Shown: positions 43,743-52,862 of the stretch, one piece after another
How positions within the stretch are numbered: the stretch's first letter is position 1
Layout of the letters: each line of letters opens with the position of its first letter
Assembly (NCBI RefSeq): GCF_002022275.1
Contig: NZ_MSDF01000052.1
Coordinates: forward strand, 62,001-126,000
Length of the DNA: 64,000 nucleotides
Direction of reading: 5' to 3'
Source: Pseudomonas fluorescens
GTDB lineage: Bacteria > Pseudomonadota > Gammaproteobacteria > Pseudomonadales > Pseudomonadaceae
Translations under genes and position numbers: made by a program
Notes under the pieces: model-generated
Databases searched by the model: none
The model's input: the letters and a program-made list of their open reading frames with translations, nothing else
Told to the model about the DNA's origin: nothing

Positions 43743-46700
43743 TCAGATAACCGGTGGCGTACGCCGCCCGGAACGTGCGAGGCGCCTGCTGTCCGGCGTA
43801 CGGCGCGCTATCTGGCGTGGCGCAGGGCCAGCCACCAGCGCTTGCTGCTTCTTCTTGTCCTCGTCCTTGAGGTACGCCGCATACCAGCCCAGTGAGGTTT
43901 TCGGGCTGCCGGGGGCGCCGAACAGCATCAGGTCGGCATTGCCTGGCGGGAAGCTCCAGGCCAGCACCGACAGGGCGAAGCGGCGCATGCGCAGCAGGTA
44001 GTTGAGACGGTTGTCGCTGTCGCGCCAGGTTTCGAAGAGGAAGTTGCGAAAGCCCAGCTTGAGCACGCCCTGCAGCGGCAGGCTGCCATTGATGGCATTG
44101 GACATGCCCAGTTTGATCCCGAGATAGACCGGCGGCTCGCCGGCCACCGGCTCCGGCCCCCAGGCAGCGAGCAGGGTGATCTTCAGGCCGATGGCACCGC
44201 TGAGGGCGCCAAGGGTGCCCATGTCCAGGGCCAGGCTGAGGCCGAACCAGGGCGCCGCGAGGGGTTGCTGGTCCAGGGGCGCGCCGATGGAAGTGAAGCC
44301 GAGGCTTTCCGGGGTCGCACCTTGCGGCGGCTGGCCGGCGGGGGCCAGGTCGGGGGCGGCGACCAAGCCGTCGAGGCGTAGCGGAAAGTTTTCCACCAGT
44401 GAGGCCGGGCGTGCCAGCGAAACGCCGGGGCCGGTGTTAAGGCCGACTCCGGCTTCGCCGGAGGTGAAACGTTGCTGAGCCGGGTCCTGCATGGGAAAGG
44501 ACATGGCCACTACCAGCCCTTGAAAACTCAGGTAGCCGTTGACTGCCTCGCCGGGGCCATAGCCGAACAGGTCGAACTCGGGAATTTCGGCGAAGGCCAG
44601 GCGCCCCGCCAGCACGAAGTTGGCCGTGAGCATGCCGTCCACCGGGGCGGCGGCGGTCTCCAGCCTACAGTCGCGGATATCGATGGAAACCAGGGCCGCG
44701 CCATTGCTCTGGAACACATTGTCGCCCAACAGGCTGAAGGAATAGCTCGGCTGGCCACCGACACGCTGATAGCTGCCGGTGAGGATCAGATTGTTACCGC
44801 GAGCTCGATCGACCTTGGCCAGCCATGAGGCAAACAAGCGGTTGACCATCAGCTCGGCTTCGGCTGAGAAGTCCACCACCCGCGCGTTGTCGAAGCGCAC
44901 GCGCATGGAAAGGGTTTTGTAGCCGAAGGGGATGGTGGTTGAGGCCACCAGGTCCTGCGGGTCGTTGTAATCGATCAAGCCGAACACGGCGGTCTGGCCC
45001 AGGTTGATGACGCCGTTTAGCGGCGTGTACGGGGTCAGCGAGAAGCCCACATGATGGGCATAGAAGCGCGAGCGATCGACCCCGGCGGCCATGAAACGCA
45101 GGGCCGAGGGCATGTCCTGAAAGTCGATCGGTGCATTAAGAAACAGCACACCGTTCCAGCGCGGGTTGTTCAGCACCTCGTGATAGAACAACACCAGCGG
45201 GTCGCTGTCGCCGATATCCGGGTTGAGCACAGCCAGGCGCGCCTTGCTGATCACCGCGTCGAGCGCGGCCCGGGTCGGGGCCAGCGAGCCGTCTGCAGCC
45301 TGCGCGACGGCGGGCCAGCACCAGGCACCGGTATCTACCGCGAGGTCAGTGATGGCCCGGCCGCAGTATTTGAACAGCATCAGGGTCGGAGTCAGGGCGT
45401 CGTTGCGCCATGAGCGCGGCGAGAGCTGGAAGGTCCAGCCTTCGATATCGGCGCGCAGCAGGCCAGCCGCGGCCTGGGCCTGGGCCAGGTAGTCGCCGGC
45501 GCTGGCCGACACAGCGACATCGAATGCGGTTTCATTGGCGAATTCCGGGTAGCCGAGTGCCTTTAGCGCAGTATTGATCGCCTGGGCCTGGGCGGCCGGT
45601 ACCCCGGCGGCAAGCAAGCGCGAAACGGCGTCTGTGGCGCTCAGTTGATAAGCCACCGAACTACCTTGTTCCATGAAGGTGTCGACATTGGCCACCACCA
45701 TGAACAACTGGTTGGATTGCAGCGCAGCCTGGAATGGGGGTTTGACCTCAGTCAAGATCAACTGCCCGGTATCCGACTGCGGCATGTTGGCGAACAGCAC
45801 GCCGGCCCATGCCGATTGCGCCGCATTGAGCACGGCGATCAGGCCGCTTGGGGTAACGCCCAGCGGTGGGGTTTCGGCATTTGCGGCAGTGGCTTGCACG
45901 CCGAGTCGCAGGCGTCCGGTGGGTGCGCTGTGCGATGCATCCAGGGGCGGCAGGCCGATCAGCTTGCGCCGGGTGGGCGCCAGTGCAGCGTCCTCAAGAT
46001 GTGCGGCTTGGTCAATCGCCTCCGGTGCAATCCGCCCATAGACGCCCATGGGCCAGACCACCGGCGCATTTTGTTGGCTCGCTTGTAAGGTCGGCAGGGT
46101 GGCGGCATTCATGTTCAGGTAGGAGAGGAAACCCGCGACCGGCACCCTGGCCGCGTTGAACAGAGGCGAGCGCGGCGGTTGCGCTTCGTAGCTGCGGCCA
46201 CTGCCACCATCGGACAGCACGGTGGCCCAGGCAGTGGTGCCGAGGTCGCTCAGAGGGGCGCCATTTACCTGCTCAGTGGCCGGCGGCAGATAGGCTGCGC
46301 CGTTCGCCTGGAACAGCAGCAGTGACCCGCTGCCCTGCGGCAGCACAACGGTCTCGGTACCGCAGACGCCGAGAATCAGGCGCGTGTTGCCATCGCTGCT
46401 GCGGGCCTGTTGAGGTGTGCCGAAGTCGAACAGACCATCCGGAGCCAGATGCCAGACCAGGTTGGCACTGGCGACATCCGTGGCGACGAATAACGGGGTA
46501 CGCCCGAAGCTCAGGCGCGCCCCTGGCAAGTCGCCGCTGCCGGTGCGTGGTGTGGCCAGGGTGGTGTGTCCGGTATTACTGAGCTGGGCAAATCCCAGAG
46601 TGGGCACGCTGCCTTGCCCGGTGGCGAAGACCAGGGCGCTGCGTTGCGGCAGTTCGGGGTTCAGGGGATCGAACGCCAAGGCCAGGTCAAAGGCCGTGGC

Positions 46701-47399
46701 GTCCAGTTGGCGGAACAGTGGCATGTCGATCAGGTTGACTTCGCCCACTGGGCTGTCGATATCGGCTTCGCCATACCGCAGCATCACGCCGAGGCGCTGC
46801 ATATCGTCAGCCTCTGCGTCGAGGCCATTGCCGGCGCGGATGCCAAAGGTCATGCAACCCAATTGCCTGCCGCTCAAGGGTAACGGGCACTGGGACTGGG
46901 TCGAGGTATAGACGCCACCCGGGGCATGGAAGGACAAGCCCGGACCGTCGAACAGCAGGCTATCGTTGCCGGCGACCAGGCCGCTGCCACCCTTTATCGC
47001 CACCGCGTACTGGCCGAGGGCGAAACGCATATCGCGCACCACTCGCCAGCCGCCGCTCGGCTCGCCCACGGGCAGTGCGTCGATGCCTTGGGTCTGCCAC
47101 TGGCTGGCGCTGTCCGCCGGGTTGGCGATCCACAGCAGGCGCAGCCAGCCCTTGGGTGACAGGCGCGGCCACAGTGCGCGCAGGTCGGCGACGAACGTTG
47201 CCGGATCGGCGGGGGCGTCAGCGCAGAACAGATAGGCGCCACCCGGGTCGGCCCAGGTCTGCGCCAGGCTGGCGCTGGCACCGAGGTCGCTGCCGGGACT
47301 GGCCAGATAGCCTGCCCAATAGTGCTCCAGCCCACTCTCGGTGAGGGTGGAAAGGCGGTACAGGCCCGCAGTGACTTGCTCGAACACCGGTACGCTCAT
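43743..47399 (-). CDS. 1218-residue beta-rich protein of unknown function
   Basis: This large protein starts at MSVPVFEQVTAGLYRLS (GGGAG ribosome site) and shows no signal peptide, transmembrane helix or known catalytic motif. The first 150 residues are mixed, perhaps a mixed alpha/beta module (LRALWPRLSPKGWLRLLWIANP). The rest is dominated by beta strands separated by Gly/Pro/Asp turns, similar in texture to the N-terminal third of the giant protein. The C-terminus is strikingly basic (RQIARRTPDSRRLARSGRR), like the end of the downstream metallo-hydrolase. It is 30 nt after the FN3-like gene. No family is recognised. Confidence 0.7.
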   Translation of the reverse strand: MSVPVFEQVTAGLYRLSTLTESGLEHYWAGYLASPGSDLGASASLAQTWADPGGAYLFCADAPADPATFVADLRALWPRLSPKGWLRLLWIANPADSASQWQTQGIDALPVGEPSGGWRVVRDMRFALGQYAVAIKGGSGLVAGNDSLLFDGPGLSFHAPGGVYTSTQSQCPLPLSGRQLGCMTFGIRAGNGLDAEADDMQRLGVMLRYGEADIDSPVGEVNLIDMPLFRQLDATAFDLALAFDPLNPELPQRSALVFATGQGSVPTLGFAQLSNTGHTTLATPRTGSGDLPGARLSFGRTPLFVATDVASANLVWHLAPDGLFDFGTPQQARSSDGNTRLILGVCGTETVVLPQGSGSLLLFQANGAAYLPPATEQVNGAPLSDLGTTAWATVLSDGGSGRSYEAQPPRSPLFNAARVPVAGFLSYLNMNAATLPTLQASQQNAPVVWPMGVYGRIAPEAIDQAAHLEDAALAPTRRKLIGLPPLDASHSAPTGRLRLGVQATAANAETPPLGVTPSGLIAVLNAAQSAWAGVLFANMPQSDTGQLILTEVKPPFQAALQSNQLFMVVANVDTFMEQGSSVAYQLSATDAVSRLLAAGVPAAQAQAINTALKALGYPEFANETAFDVAVSASAGDYLAQAQAAAGLLRADIEGWTFQLSPRSWRNDALTPTLMLFKYCGRAITDLAVDTGAWCWPAVAQAADGSLAPTRAALDAVISKARLAVLNPDIGDSDPLVLFYHEVLNNPRWNGVLFLNAPIDFQDMPSALRFMAAGVDRSRFYAHHVGFSLTPYTPLNGVINLGQTAVFGLIDYNDPQDLVASTTIPFGYKTLSMRVRFDNARVVDFSAEAELMVNRLFASWLAKVDRARGNNLILTGSYQRVGGQPSYSFSLLGDNVFQSNGAALVSIDIRDCRLETAAAPVDGMLTANFVLAGRLAFAEIPEFDLFGYGPGEAVNGYLSFQGLVVAMSFPMQDPAQQRFTSGEAGVGLNTGPGVSLARPASLVENFPLRLDGLVAAPDLAPAGQPPQGATPESLGFTSIGAPLDQQPLAAPWFGLSLALDMGTLGALSGAIGLKITLLAAWGPEPVAGEPPVYLGIKLGMSNAINGSLPLQGVLKLGFRNFLFETWRDSDNRLNYLLRMRRFALSVLAWSFPPGNADLMLFGAPGSPKTSLGWYAAYLKDEDKKKQQALVAGPAPRQIARRTPDSRRLARSGRRTPPVI

Positions 47400-47429
47400 G
47401 ACGACTCCCTGCCGCGATGCGGTGATGGA

Positions 47430-50400
47430 TCAGGGCTGAGTGGTGATAACGGCATCACCCGGCAGCAGCGGTACGGCCAGCGGTGTCCAGCCCGGGGCAT
47501 AGCTGCCCAGCCCGCTCCAGTCCAGGCGCAACGGCCAGGCGCCGGTGCCCAGGGCCGCTGCCGGATCCAGCACGGCGGCGCCCAACCCGCGGAGCACGCG
47601 CACTCCGTGCACCGGTAGCGCCGCCGGCACCGGCATGCGTCCGGCCAAGGCCAGCAGGTTGGCCACGGTAGTGCCCACCGGCACCACCAGAGGCGTGCCA
47701 TCAAGGCTGACACGCAGGCACGCCTTCGGCACCGCGCGACCGCGGAAGAAGGCAACCGGCACGGTACCGCCAGGCACATTGCTCGCGCTGTTCAGTGCAG
47801 TGAAGCTCGCGGCTGCGGCAAGGGTGAAATTGTTGGTCGTGGTGGTGATTGCCGGGTCACTGGCACTGGCAAGGGCAGACGGCGAGAACAGACGGTAAAA
47901 AGGGGCGATGAAAGCCGGAAAGTACAGGTCGGCGGCATCCGCAACCCCACCCATCTGCTGGGTGCTGTCATGGGCTGGTGGCGGGTTGACCGAGAGTGCG
48001 CCGCCGCTGACCAACTGGCCGATAAATGAGTCCCAGCCGGTGCTGATACTGCCCGAGCTGTCGACGAACTGGCCAACCGGGTAGTCCACCGTCGGCCCGG
48101 CGATGTAGCCGTTGCTCCACTTCAGATCCGAGGCGCTTGAAGAGATCGTCTGGAAAGGGCTGGCAGCAATCCGCAGAATCATTCCCGGACGCAGGTCCAC
48201 CGAGCCGAGAGTGGCCCCGGTATCGGGGGAGGGGAATGACAGGCCAAAGCCGTAATACAGCGACTCCTCGAAGGTTTGCGGCATTACCCGTGCCAGCGCG
48301 TCCTGCACGGCGATGATGCCCCAGGCTGCGGCACCGGCGTTTTCCAGCGTCTGGAGAAAGGCCACGTAGGCTTTCAGCAGGCCGCTGCGCAAGGGTTGGC
48401 TGTCGAAGGTCCAGGGCGAGTCGGTGCCACTGGAGGCGATGGCAAGACTGTAGGGGTAGGTGGTGCCAGAGGCCTGCGCCAGGGTAAACGGGCCGTTGCT
48501 GATTGGCAGGCCGCTGAGGCTGCCGGTTTTGCCGATCTGCGGCAGGTACAGGGTCAGCGCTGCGGTCGGTGCGGTGCCACTTAGCGCGGTGCTCAGGGCC
48601 CGCGCCGGGATCAGATGAGGGAAGCTGGTCGATGCGGCTTGCGCCGATGGAATGAAGGCACTGCGATACAGGTCCGAAGCGCGGCTGGATGGGCCAATAT
48701 TGTGGGCGCCGAGCACCGGCTGGTCGGCCTGGACCACCACGCTCAGGCTGGCTTCGGGGTTACTCGGGGCGTAGGCCCAGCTTTGCTCGAGCATCCCGGC
48801 GCTGGAGGTAAACACCTGGTCGACGCTGGTGGTGCCGGTCACTGATTTCAGCACTGAAATCCGGTAAGTCCGGCCCTCGTTCACGGCGCTCCAGCGGGCA
48901 CTGAGGGTCGCGCCGTCATAGTCCACCTCGACATCCCGCACGGGGGTGCTGGCCAGGGTAAAAGACGCACTGGCAGGGCCGACGAAGGTGCAGCCATTGA
49001 CCACCCCGGCGCTGCGCACGGTGACCTGTGCCGGACTGCCGCCGCTGGCCAGCTGTGCAGGAGTAAGGACAATGCTGGTACCGGTCTGGTCGAGGTGCTG
49101 ACCGCCGGGCAGGCTCAGGCGGTAGCCGGGGGCACCGCTCAGCGCTGCCCAGCTCAGGGTGCCGCTGCCACTCACTGCATCGGTGTCCCAGCCGCTTATC
49201 TGAGGGATCGAGACTGGTACGCCCAAGGCCGTGGCGCAACTGTTGCGTACCACACCCTTGGCCGGAGTCAGGACGATGGTCAGGGACGCACCGTTGGGGT
49301 TGACCGGCAGGGTCAGTCGCGCCGTATTGCCGTCGACGTTGAGATCGCTTACGGCAGTACCGTTGAGCAGCAGGCTTACGGTGGTGGAATCGGCCTCAGT
49401 GAGCGATACAGGCGCCTGCCAGCTGATATCCACACTGCCGCCATCGGCGACGACCACTAGACTTGTGACGCTGGCGCTGCCTGTAACGATAGGTAATAGC
49501 TCACCTTCAGCACCGACGCCGCCGTTGTTGTTGGCGATGATCTGGGCAACCCAGAGTTGGCTGCTGTCCAGTGGCGCATTCAGGGGAATGCTGCCGGAAG
49601 TGGCTGTGGCGTTGCTGACGCTGGCGGAAAAACTCTGCCCGCTGGACAGCGACACGGCCTGCAGGGTAAAGCCTGTGACCGTAGGGTTGTAGGGCAACGA
49701 CCACGTGAGGTTCAGCGCGGTACCGGCATAGTCCACGCCAGTTAAAACCGGCCGGGTTGAGACGATGGCGACCAGTGGGCTGACCAAGCCTGCGCCGCTG
49801 GAGGTAAAGGCCGTGACCGAGAGTTGGAAACTTTCGCTGTCGGCCAGGGCCGCGGGCAGAGGCAGGGTTGCGTTGCTGGCATCTCCGAAGGGGATATCGA
49901 TGCCGTAGCAGGTAGCGCTCGCCAGGTTGATGGCACTGAGTCGATAGCGGACTATTTCGGCAGCATTGCTATCGCTCCAGCGCGCAACGATATGGTTACC
50001 GTCGCGGTACAGGTTGGTTCTGCCCAACACTGGGCGGACCATCGACTTGGCCGGAAAACTTGCCTCGTTAGAGCGTGCGCTGGCGCTGTTTTCTCCGACC
50101 GCAGCAACGCTTACCACCCACTCGCCACCGTCAGCCAGACCGCCGCCGAGCTCGGCATTTGCGACCACCGCGGAGCGGCTTTGCGCACCACTGACGGGGA
50201 TGGTGTAGAGGGTACCGATACTCTTGGCCAGCACGATGATCTGGTAACCGCCCGCCGCCTGCCAGGACGTTTCCCATTCCACCCGCAGGGCGTTGCCGTC
50301 ATACAGCGCCTCCTTCAGGGTCGGCCGCGCGGTTGGCAGGATCACCGGTGCGCTGTTCTGCCCGGCAGTATTGCCCCATTGCGCCTGGACCACCACCTGG

Positions 50401-50651
50401 TAGGCGACGTTGGTATTGAGCGGCCCGCTCAGGGGCAGGCTCCCGATATTGAGTAAGCGTCCGTCGAGAACCGTGCTTTGGTAAGCCAGCACCGGTTCGC
50501 CGGCTCCCAACCAAGCGAGCTGGATGATGTAGCCGGTGACCGAGGTATCGGCCGACGGAGTCCAGGTGACTCGTACGCTGCTGCCGTCATAGATGGCGGA
50601 CACGATGACAGGGTCATTGTTGCTGGATTGCGCTTGCGCATGGATGGTCAT
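47430..50651 (-). CDS. 1073-residue protein with FN3-like repeats
   Basis: The protein starts at MTIHAQAQSSNNDPVIVS after a strong GGAGG site. About seven fibronectin type III-like repeats of 85-105 residues fill positions 10 to about 680. Their first strands read VRVTWTPS, LRVEWETS, IVARWSDS, LNLTWSLP, VDISWQAP, TLSWAALS and LSARWSAV. A C-terminal unique part (about 690-1073) contains LYLPQIGKTGSLSGLPISNG and ends with VPVGTTVANLLALAGRMPV, a beta-grasp-like phrase, then LLPGDAVITTQP. There is no signal peptide. FN3 modules are typical of extracellular proteins and mediate contacts, so export by an unknown route or with partners is likely. Confidence 0.75.
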   Translation of the reverse strand: MTIHAQAQSSNNDPVIVSAIYDGSSVRVTWTPSADTSVTGYIIQLAWLGAGEPVLAYQSTVLDGRLLNIGSLPLSGPLNTNVAYQVVVQAQWGNTAGQNSAPVILPTARPTLKEALYDGNALRVEWETSWQAAGGYQIIVLAKSIGTLYTIPVSGAQSRSAVVANAELGGGLADGGEWVVSVAAVGENSASARSNEASFPAKSMVRPVLGRTNLYRDGNHIVARWSDSNAAEIVRYRLSAINLASATCYGIDIPFGDASNATLPLPAALADSESFQLSVTAFTSSGAGLVSPLVAIVSTRPVLTGVDYAGTALNLTWSLPYNPTVTGFTLQAVSLSSGQSFSASVSNATATSGSIPLNAPLDSSQLWVAQIIANNNGGVGAEGELLPIVTGSASVTSLVVVADGGSVDISWQAPVSLTEADSTTVSLLLNGTAVSDLNVDGNTARLTLPVNPNGASLTIVLTPAKGVVRNSCATALGVPVSIPQISGWDTDAVSGSGTLSWAALSGAPGYRLSLPGGQHLDQTGTSIVLTPAQLASGGSPAQVTVRSAGVVNGCTFVGPASASFTLASTPVRDVEVDYDGATLSARWSAVNEGRTYRISVLKSVTGTTSVDQVFTSSAGMLEQSWAYAPSNPEASLSVVVQADQPVLGAHNIGPSSRASDLYRSAFIPSAQAASTSFPHLIPARALSTALSGTAPTAALTLYLPQIGKTGSLSGLPISNGPFTLAQASGTTYPYSLAIASSGTDSPWTFDSQPLRSGLLKAYVAFLQTLENAGAAAWGIIAVQDALARVMPQTFEESLYYGFGLSFPSPDTGATLGSVDLRPGMILRIAASPFQTISSSASDLKWSNGYIAGPTVDYPVGQFVDSSGSISTGWDSFIGQLVSGGALSVNPPPAHDSTQQMGGVADAADLYFPAFIAPFYRLFSPSALASASDPAITTTTNNFTLAAAASFTALNSASNVPGGTVPVAFFRGRAVPKACLRVSLDGTPLVVPVGTTVANLLALAGRMPVPAALPVHGVRVLRGLGAAVLDPAAALGTGAWPLRLDWSGLGSYAPGWTPLAVPLLPGDAVITTQP

Positions 50652-50738
50652 GCGAGCCTCCGGAAAACGGGCAGGAAAAGGAGAGAGCCGCAGAGACGGG
50701 GCGGCGGGGAAACAGCTTGATGCTTCCCCGTGCGGGCG

Positions 50739-52580
50739 TCATTGGTCGTTATCGAAGTCCTGCAGCCACTCCTTTGGAAGGGTGGCGCGGATTTCCGCCG
50801 GACTGCGCAGTGGCGGACGGCTGTTCACGGTGGCCAGTGCCTGTTGCATGTTGGCGTCGCCGGTGAGTAAGCCGCCAGCGTAGTAGGTGCCGGAGGTCGG
50901 GTACGCTTGGGTCAGCAGGTTGTGCACCTTGCCGGTGTACTGCTCCTGGGTAAGGGAGGTGATGATGGCAGTGCCTTCAAGGGTTTTCAGCTCGTCACCG
51001 ATGCGCAGCGAGCGGGCCTGGGCAGGTAGGCCGTTGGCCAGAATCATCGGGTGGGTACGGGTAACCAGAACATTTTGCCCGGCATTGGTCTTGATCCGGA
51101 TCATCGGGTGTGGCTCGGTGCCCTGGGTGGTGCCGTGCACTTCGCTGCTCATGCCGTCAGCGCTCTTCACCGACTCTCCACCCTTGCCGGTGAAGGCTTC
51201 GACCGCGCGCTTGCTGCCGTCGGCCAAGGTGATCTCGGTACCTTCAGCCAGGCAGCCCTGCATGATGAACAGCGGCGGGATGATGCTCACTCCAGGCACG
51301 CCGATGTTGCTGCGGTCGCTGGTAAAGTTGAGGGTGCCGAACGGGGGGTCTTGAGTGCTACTGCCGTTGAGGGAGATGTATGCGATGACCCACAGGTTGG
51401 CTGCGGTGCCGTCGTAGTAGCCGATGCAGTTACCGGTATTCGGGAAGGCTGAGGCTGGATAGTTCCAGGAAATGGTCTGGCCGTTCACCGTCCAGTACTG
51501 CGGATCCAGGCCGCCGGCTTGCTGGAAGTAAACTTTGCAACCGCCACCGCTGGGGTTCTGCAGATAGATCGAGGTTACACCGACTGCTGGAGAGACCACG
51601 GTATTGGGGTAGGTCGCCGAACCCTGCAACGGAAAAACGAAGTTGGTCGGGTGCGCCGTAGGGTTCCAGTAGTCGCACTCACCCTGGCTGCCGCGGTACC
51701 AGCACAGCTTGATCGCTGTGGTGTTGGGTTTGGTGTTGGTACAACTGGTTTCGTAGCTGCCGGTGCAGTTGCCCTTGTTGTCGCGCACGCAGTAATTCGG
51801 CTGGTTGAGGCAGGCGCTGGTTGGATTGACGGTGTCCTGGTAGGTCTGGATGTACATCACCGGCGGAGCGTCAGGCCCGGAGCTTTTCGGGAGGTAGTAG
51901 AACAGTGCCTTGGCCTTGGTGGTCGGGTTGCCATTCGTTGAGGGCACCTGACCTTCCACCTGGACCCGGAAGTCGGTGCCTTGATTGTACTCTGAGAGCG
52001 ATTTGCTGGCGTAGACCATGCCGGTATCGACCTCGTACAGCTCCATGACAATATTGGTGGCGAAAGTGCCGCCGACCACCGAAGACACCCCAGTCGCCTG
52101 GTAGCCCGGCTGGCTGGAAGTCAGCGCCTTGGTCTGGGGATTGGAAGACGCCGCGCCGTTGTCTTGGGAAAAGGTCGCGATGAAGTTGAGATTCTCAATC
52201 CCATCGGTGCTGTTCTCATTGCTCACCGCCAGCGCCTTCAGCGGTTTGGTGCCGCTTTTCTTCAGCTCGGCGAGGCCGAGGTTACGACCCTTTTCCAGGG
52301 TTTTGAACAGCTGCGGCGAGTTTTGTGGGGTTTTTCCGGCGCGTTTGTAGGTTTCGAGGATGTAGCGATAATGCAGCGGATTGGCCAGGTCAAGGCGGTG
52401 TGGAATGCCCGGCTGGACTTCCAGGTCGAGGGCTTTGATATCAGCCATGGCCGCGGCGCTCAGCACTTGGGGCGTGGAGGCTGTATCAGCGGCCTGGACC
52501 GGAGCGGTAGCCACGGTGACGAGCACGGCCAGTGAGAGAAAAGCGTTACGTACAGCTCGAACGAAATCGCGAGTGGCCAT
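50739..52580 (-). CDS. Secreted Hint-domain protein, 613 residues
   Basis: This is the first gene of the giant operon (AGGGA ribosome site). A Sec signal peptide ends at TAPVQA-AD. Residues about 30-440 form an exported domain rich in Cys, Thr and Asn (NQPNYCVRDNKGNC, LCWYRGSQGECDYW), of unknown function. A Hint (hedgehog/intein-type) module begins at GCLAEGTEITLADGSKRAVE (Cys443), has the block B motif TRTHPM (His510), and ends with VHNLLTQAYPTSGTYYAGGLLTGD. Hint modules carry out self-cleavage or ligation. The usual terminal HN is not present after GLLTGD, and 35 further residues follow. Autocleavage at Cys443 would release the N-terminal domain (inference). Confidence 0.8.
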   Translation of the reverse strand: MATRDFVRAVRNAFLSLAVLVTVATAPVQAADTASTPQVLSAAAMADIKALDLEVQPGIPHRLDLANPLHYRYILETYKRAGKTPQNSPQLFKTLEKGRNLGLAELKKSGTKPLKALAVSNENSTDGIENLNFIATFSQDNGAASSNPQTKALTSSQPGYQATGVSSVVGGTFATNIVMELYEVDTGMVYASKSLSEYNQGTDFRVQVEGQVPSTNGNPTTKAKALFYYLPKSSGPDAPPVMYIQTYQDTVNPTSACLNQPNYCVRDNKGNCTGSYETSCTNTKPNTTAIKLCWYRGSQGECDYWNPTAHPTNFVFPLQGSATYPNTVVSPAVGVTSIYLQNPSGGGCKVYFQQAGGLDPQYWTVNGQTISWNYPASAFPNTGNCIGYYDGTAANLWVIAYISLNGSSTQDPPFGTLNFTSDRSNIGVPGVSIIPPLFIMQGCLAEGTEITLADGSKRAVEAFTGKGGESVKSADGMSSEVHGTTQGTEPHPMIRIKTNAGQNVLVTRTHPMILANGLPAQARSLRIGDELKTLEGTAIITSLTQEQYTGKVHNLLTQAYPTSGTYYAGGLLTGDANMQQALATVNSRPPLRSPAEIRATLPKEWLQDFDNDQ

Positions 52581-52654
52581 GATGTCTTCCCTGAAGTTAT
52601 GGCTAGCTGCTCATCGCACCGAGTGCATTTCCTTGTGAGCGCTGGACGTTCAGA

Positions 52655-52682
52655 AATATAGTCGGGGGCCAGCAAACTGCAA
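52655..52682 (-). promoter_or_regulatory. Candidate promoter of the giant operon
   Basis: On the minus strand TTGCAG and TATATT are separated by 16 nt and lie about 75 nt before the Hint-protein start. It is the best sigma-70-like pair in the 282-nt gap after the LysR gene, which otherwise contains nothing recognisable. Confidence 0.4.
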
Positions 52683-52862
52683 ATGTATATTTCAGGGCAC
52701 CACTGAACACTCAGTGCTGAAACGACGACAGCCCATAGATGAAGTCCGGCGACGTCAAGTTCCGCAGGGTATTGACCATCACAGGTGATCACGCCTACGC
52801 GAAAAGGTAGTCGGGCATAAAGGGCATGTTTTATTCACGCATTGACCGCAAACCTGGATGCT

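Noticed and set aside
52460..52792. 110-codon minus-strand frame at the start of the Hint-protein gene
   Set aside because: It overlaps the signal-peptide region of the Hint protein in another frame and crosses the promoter.
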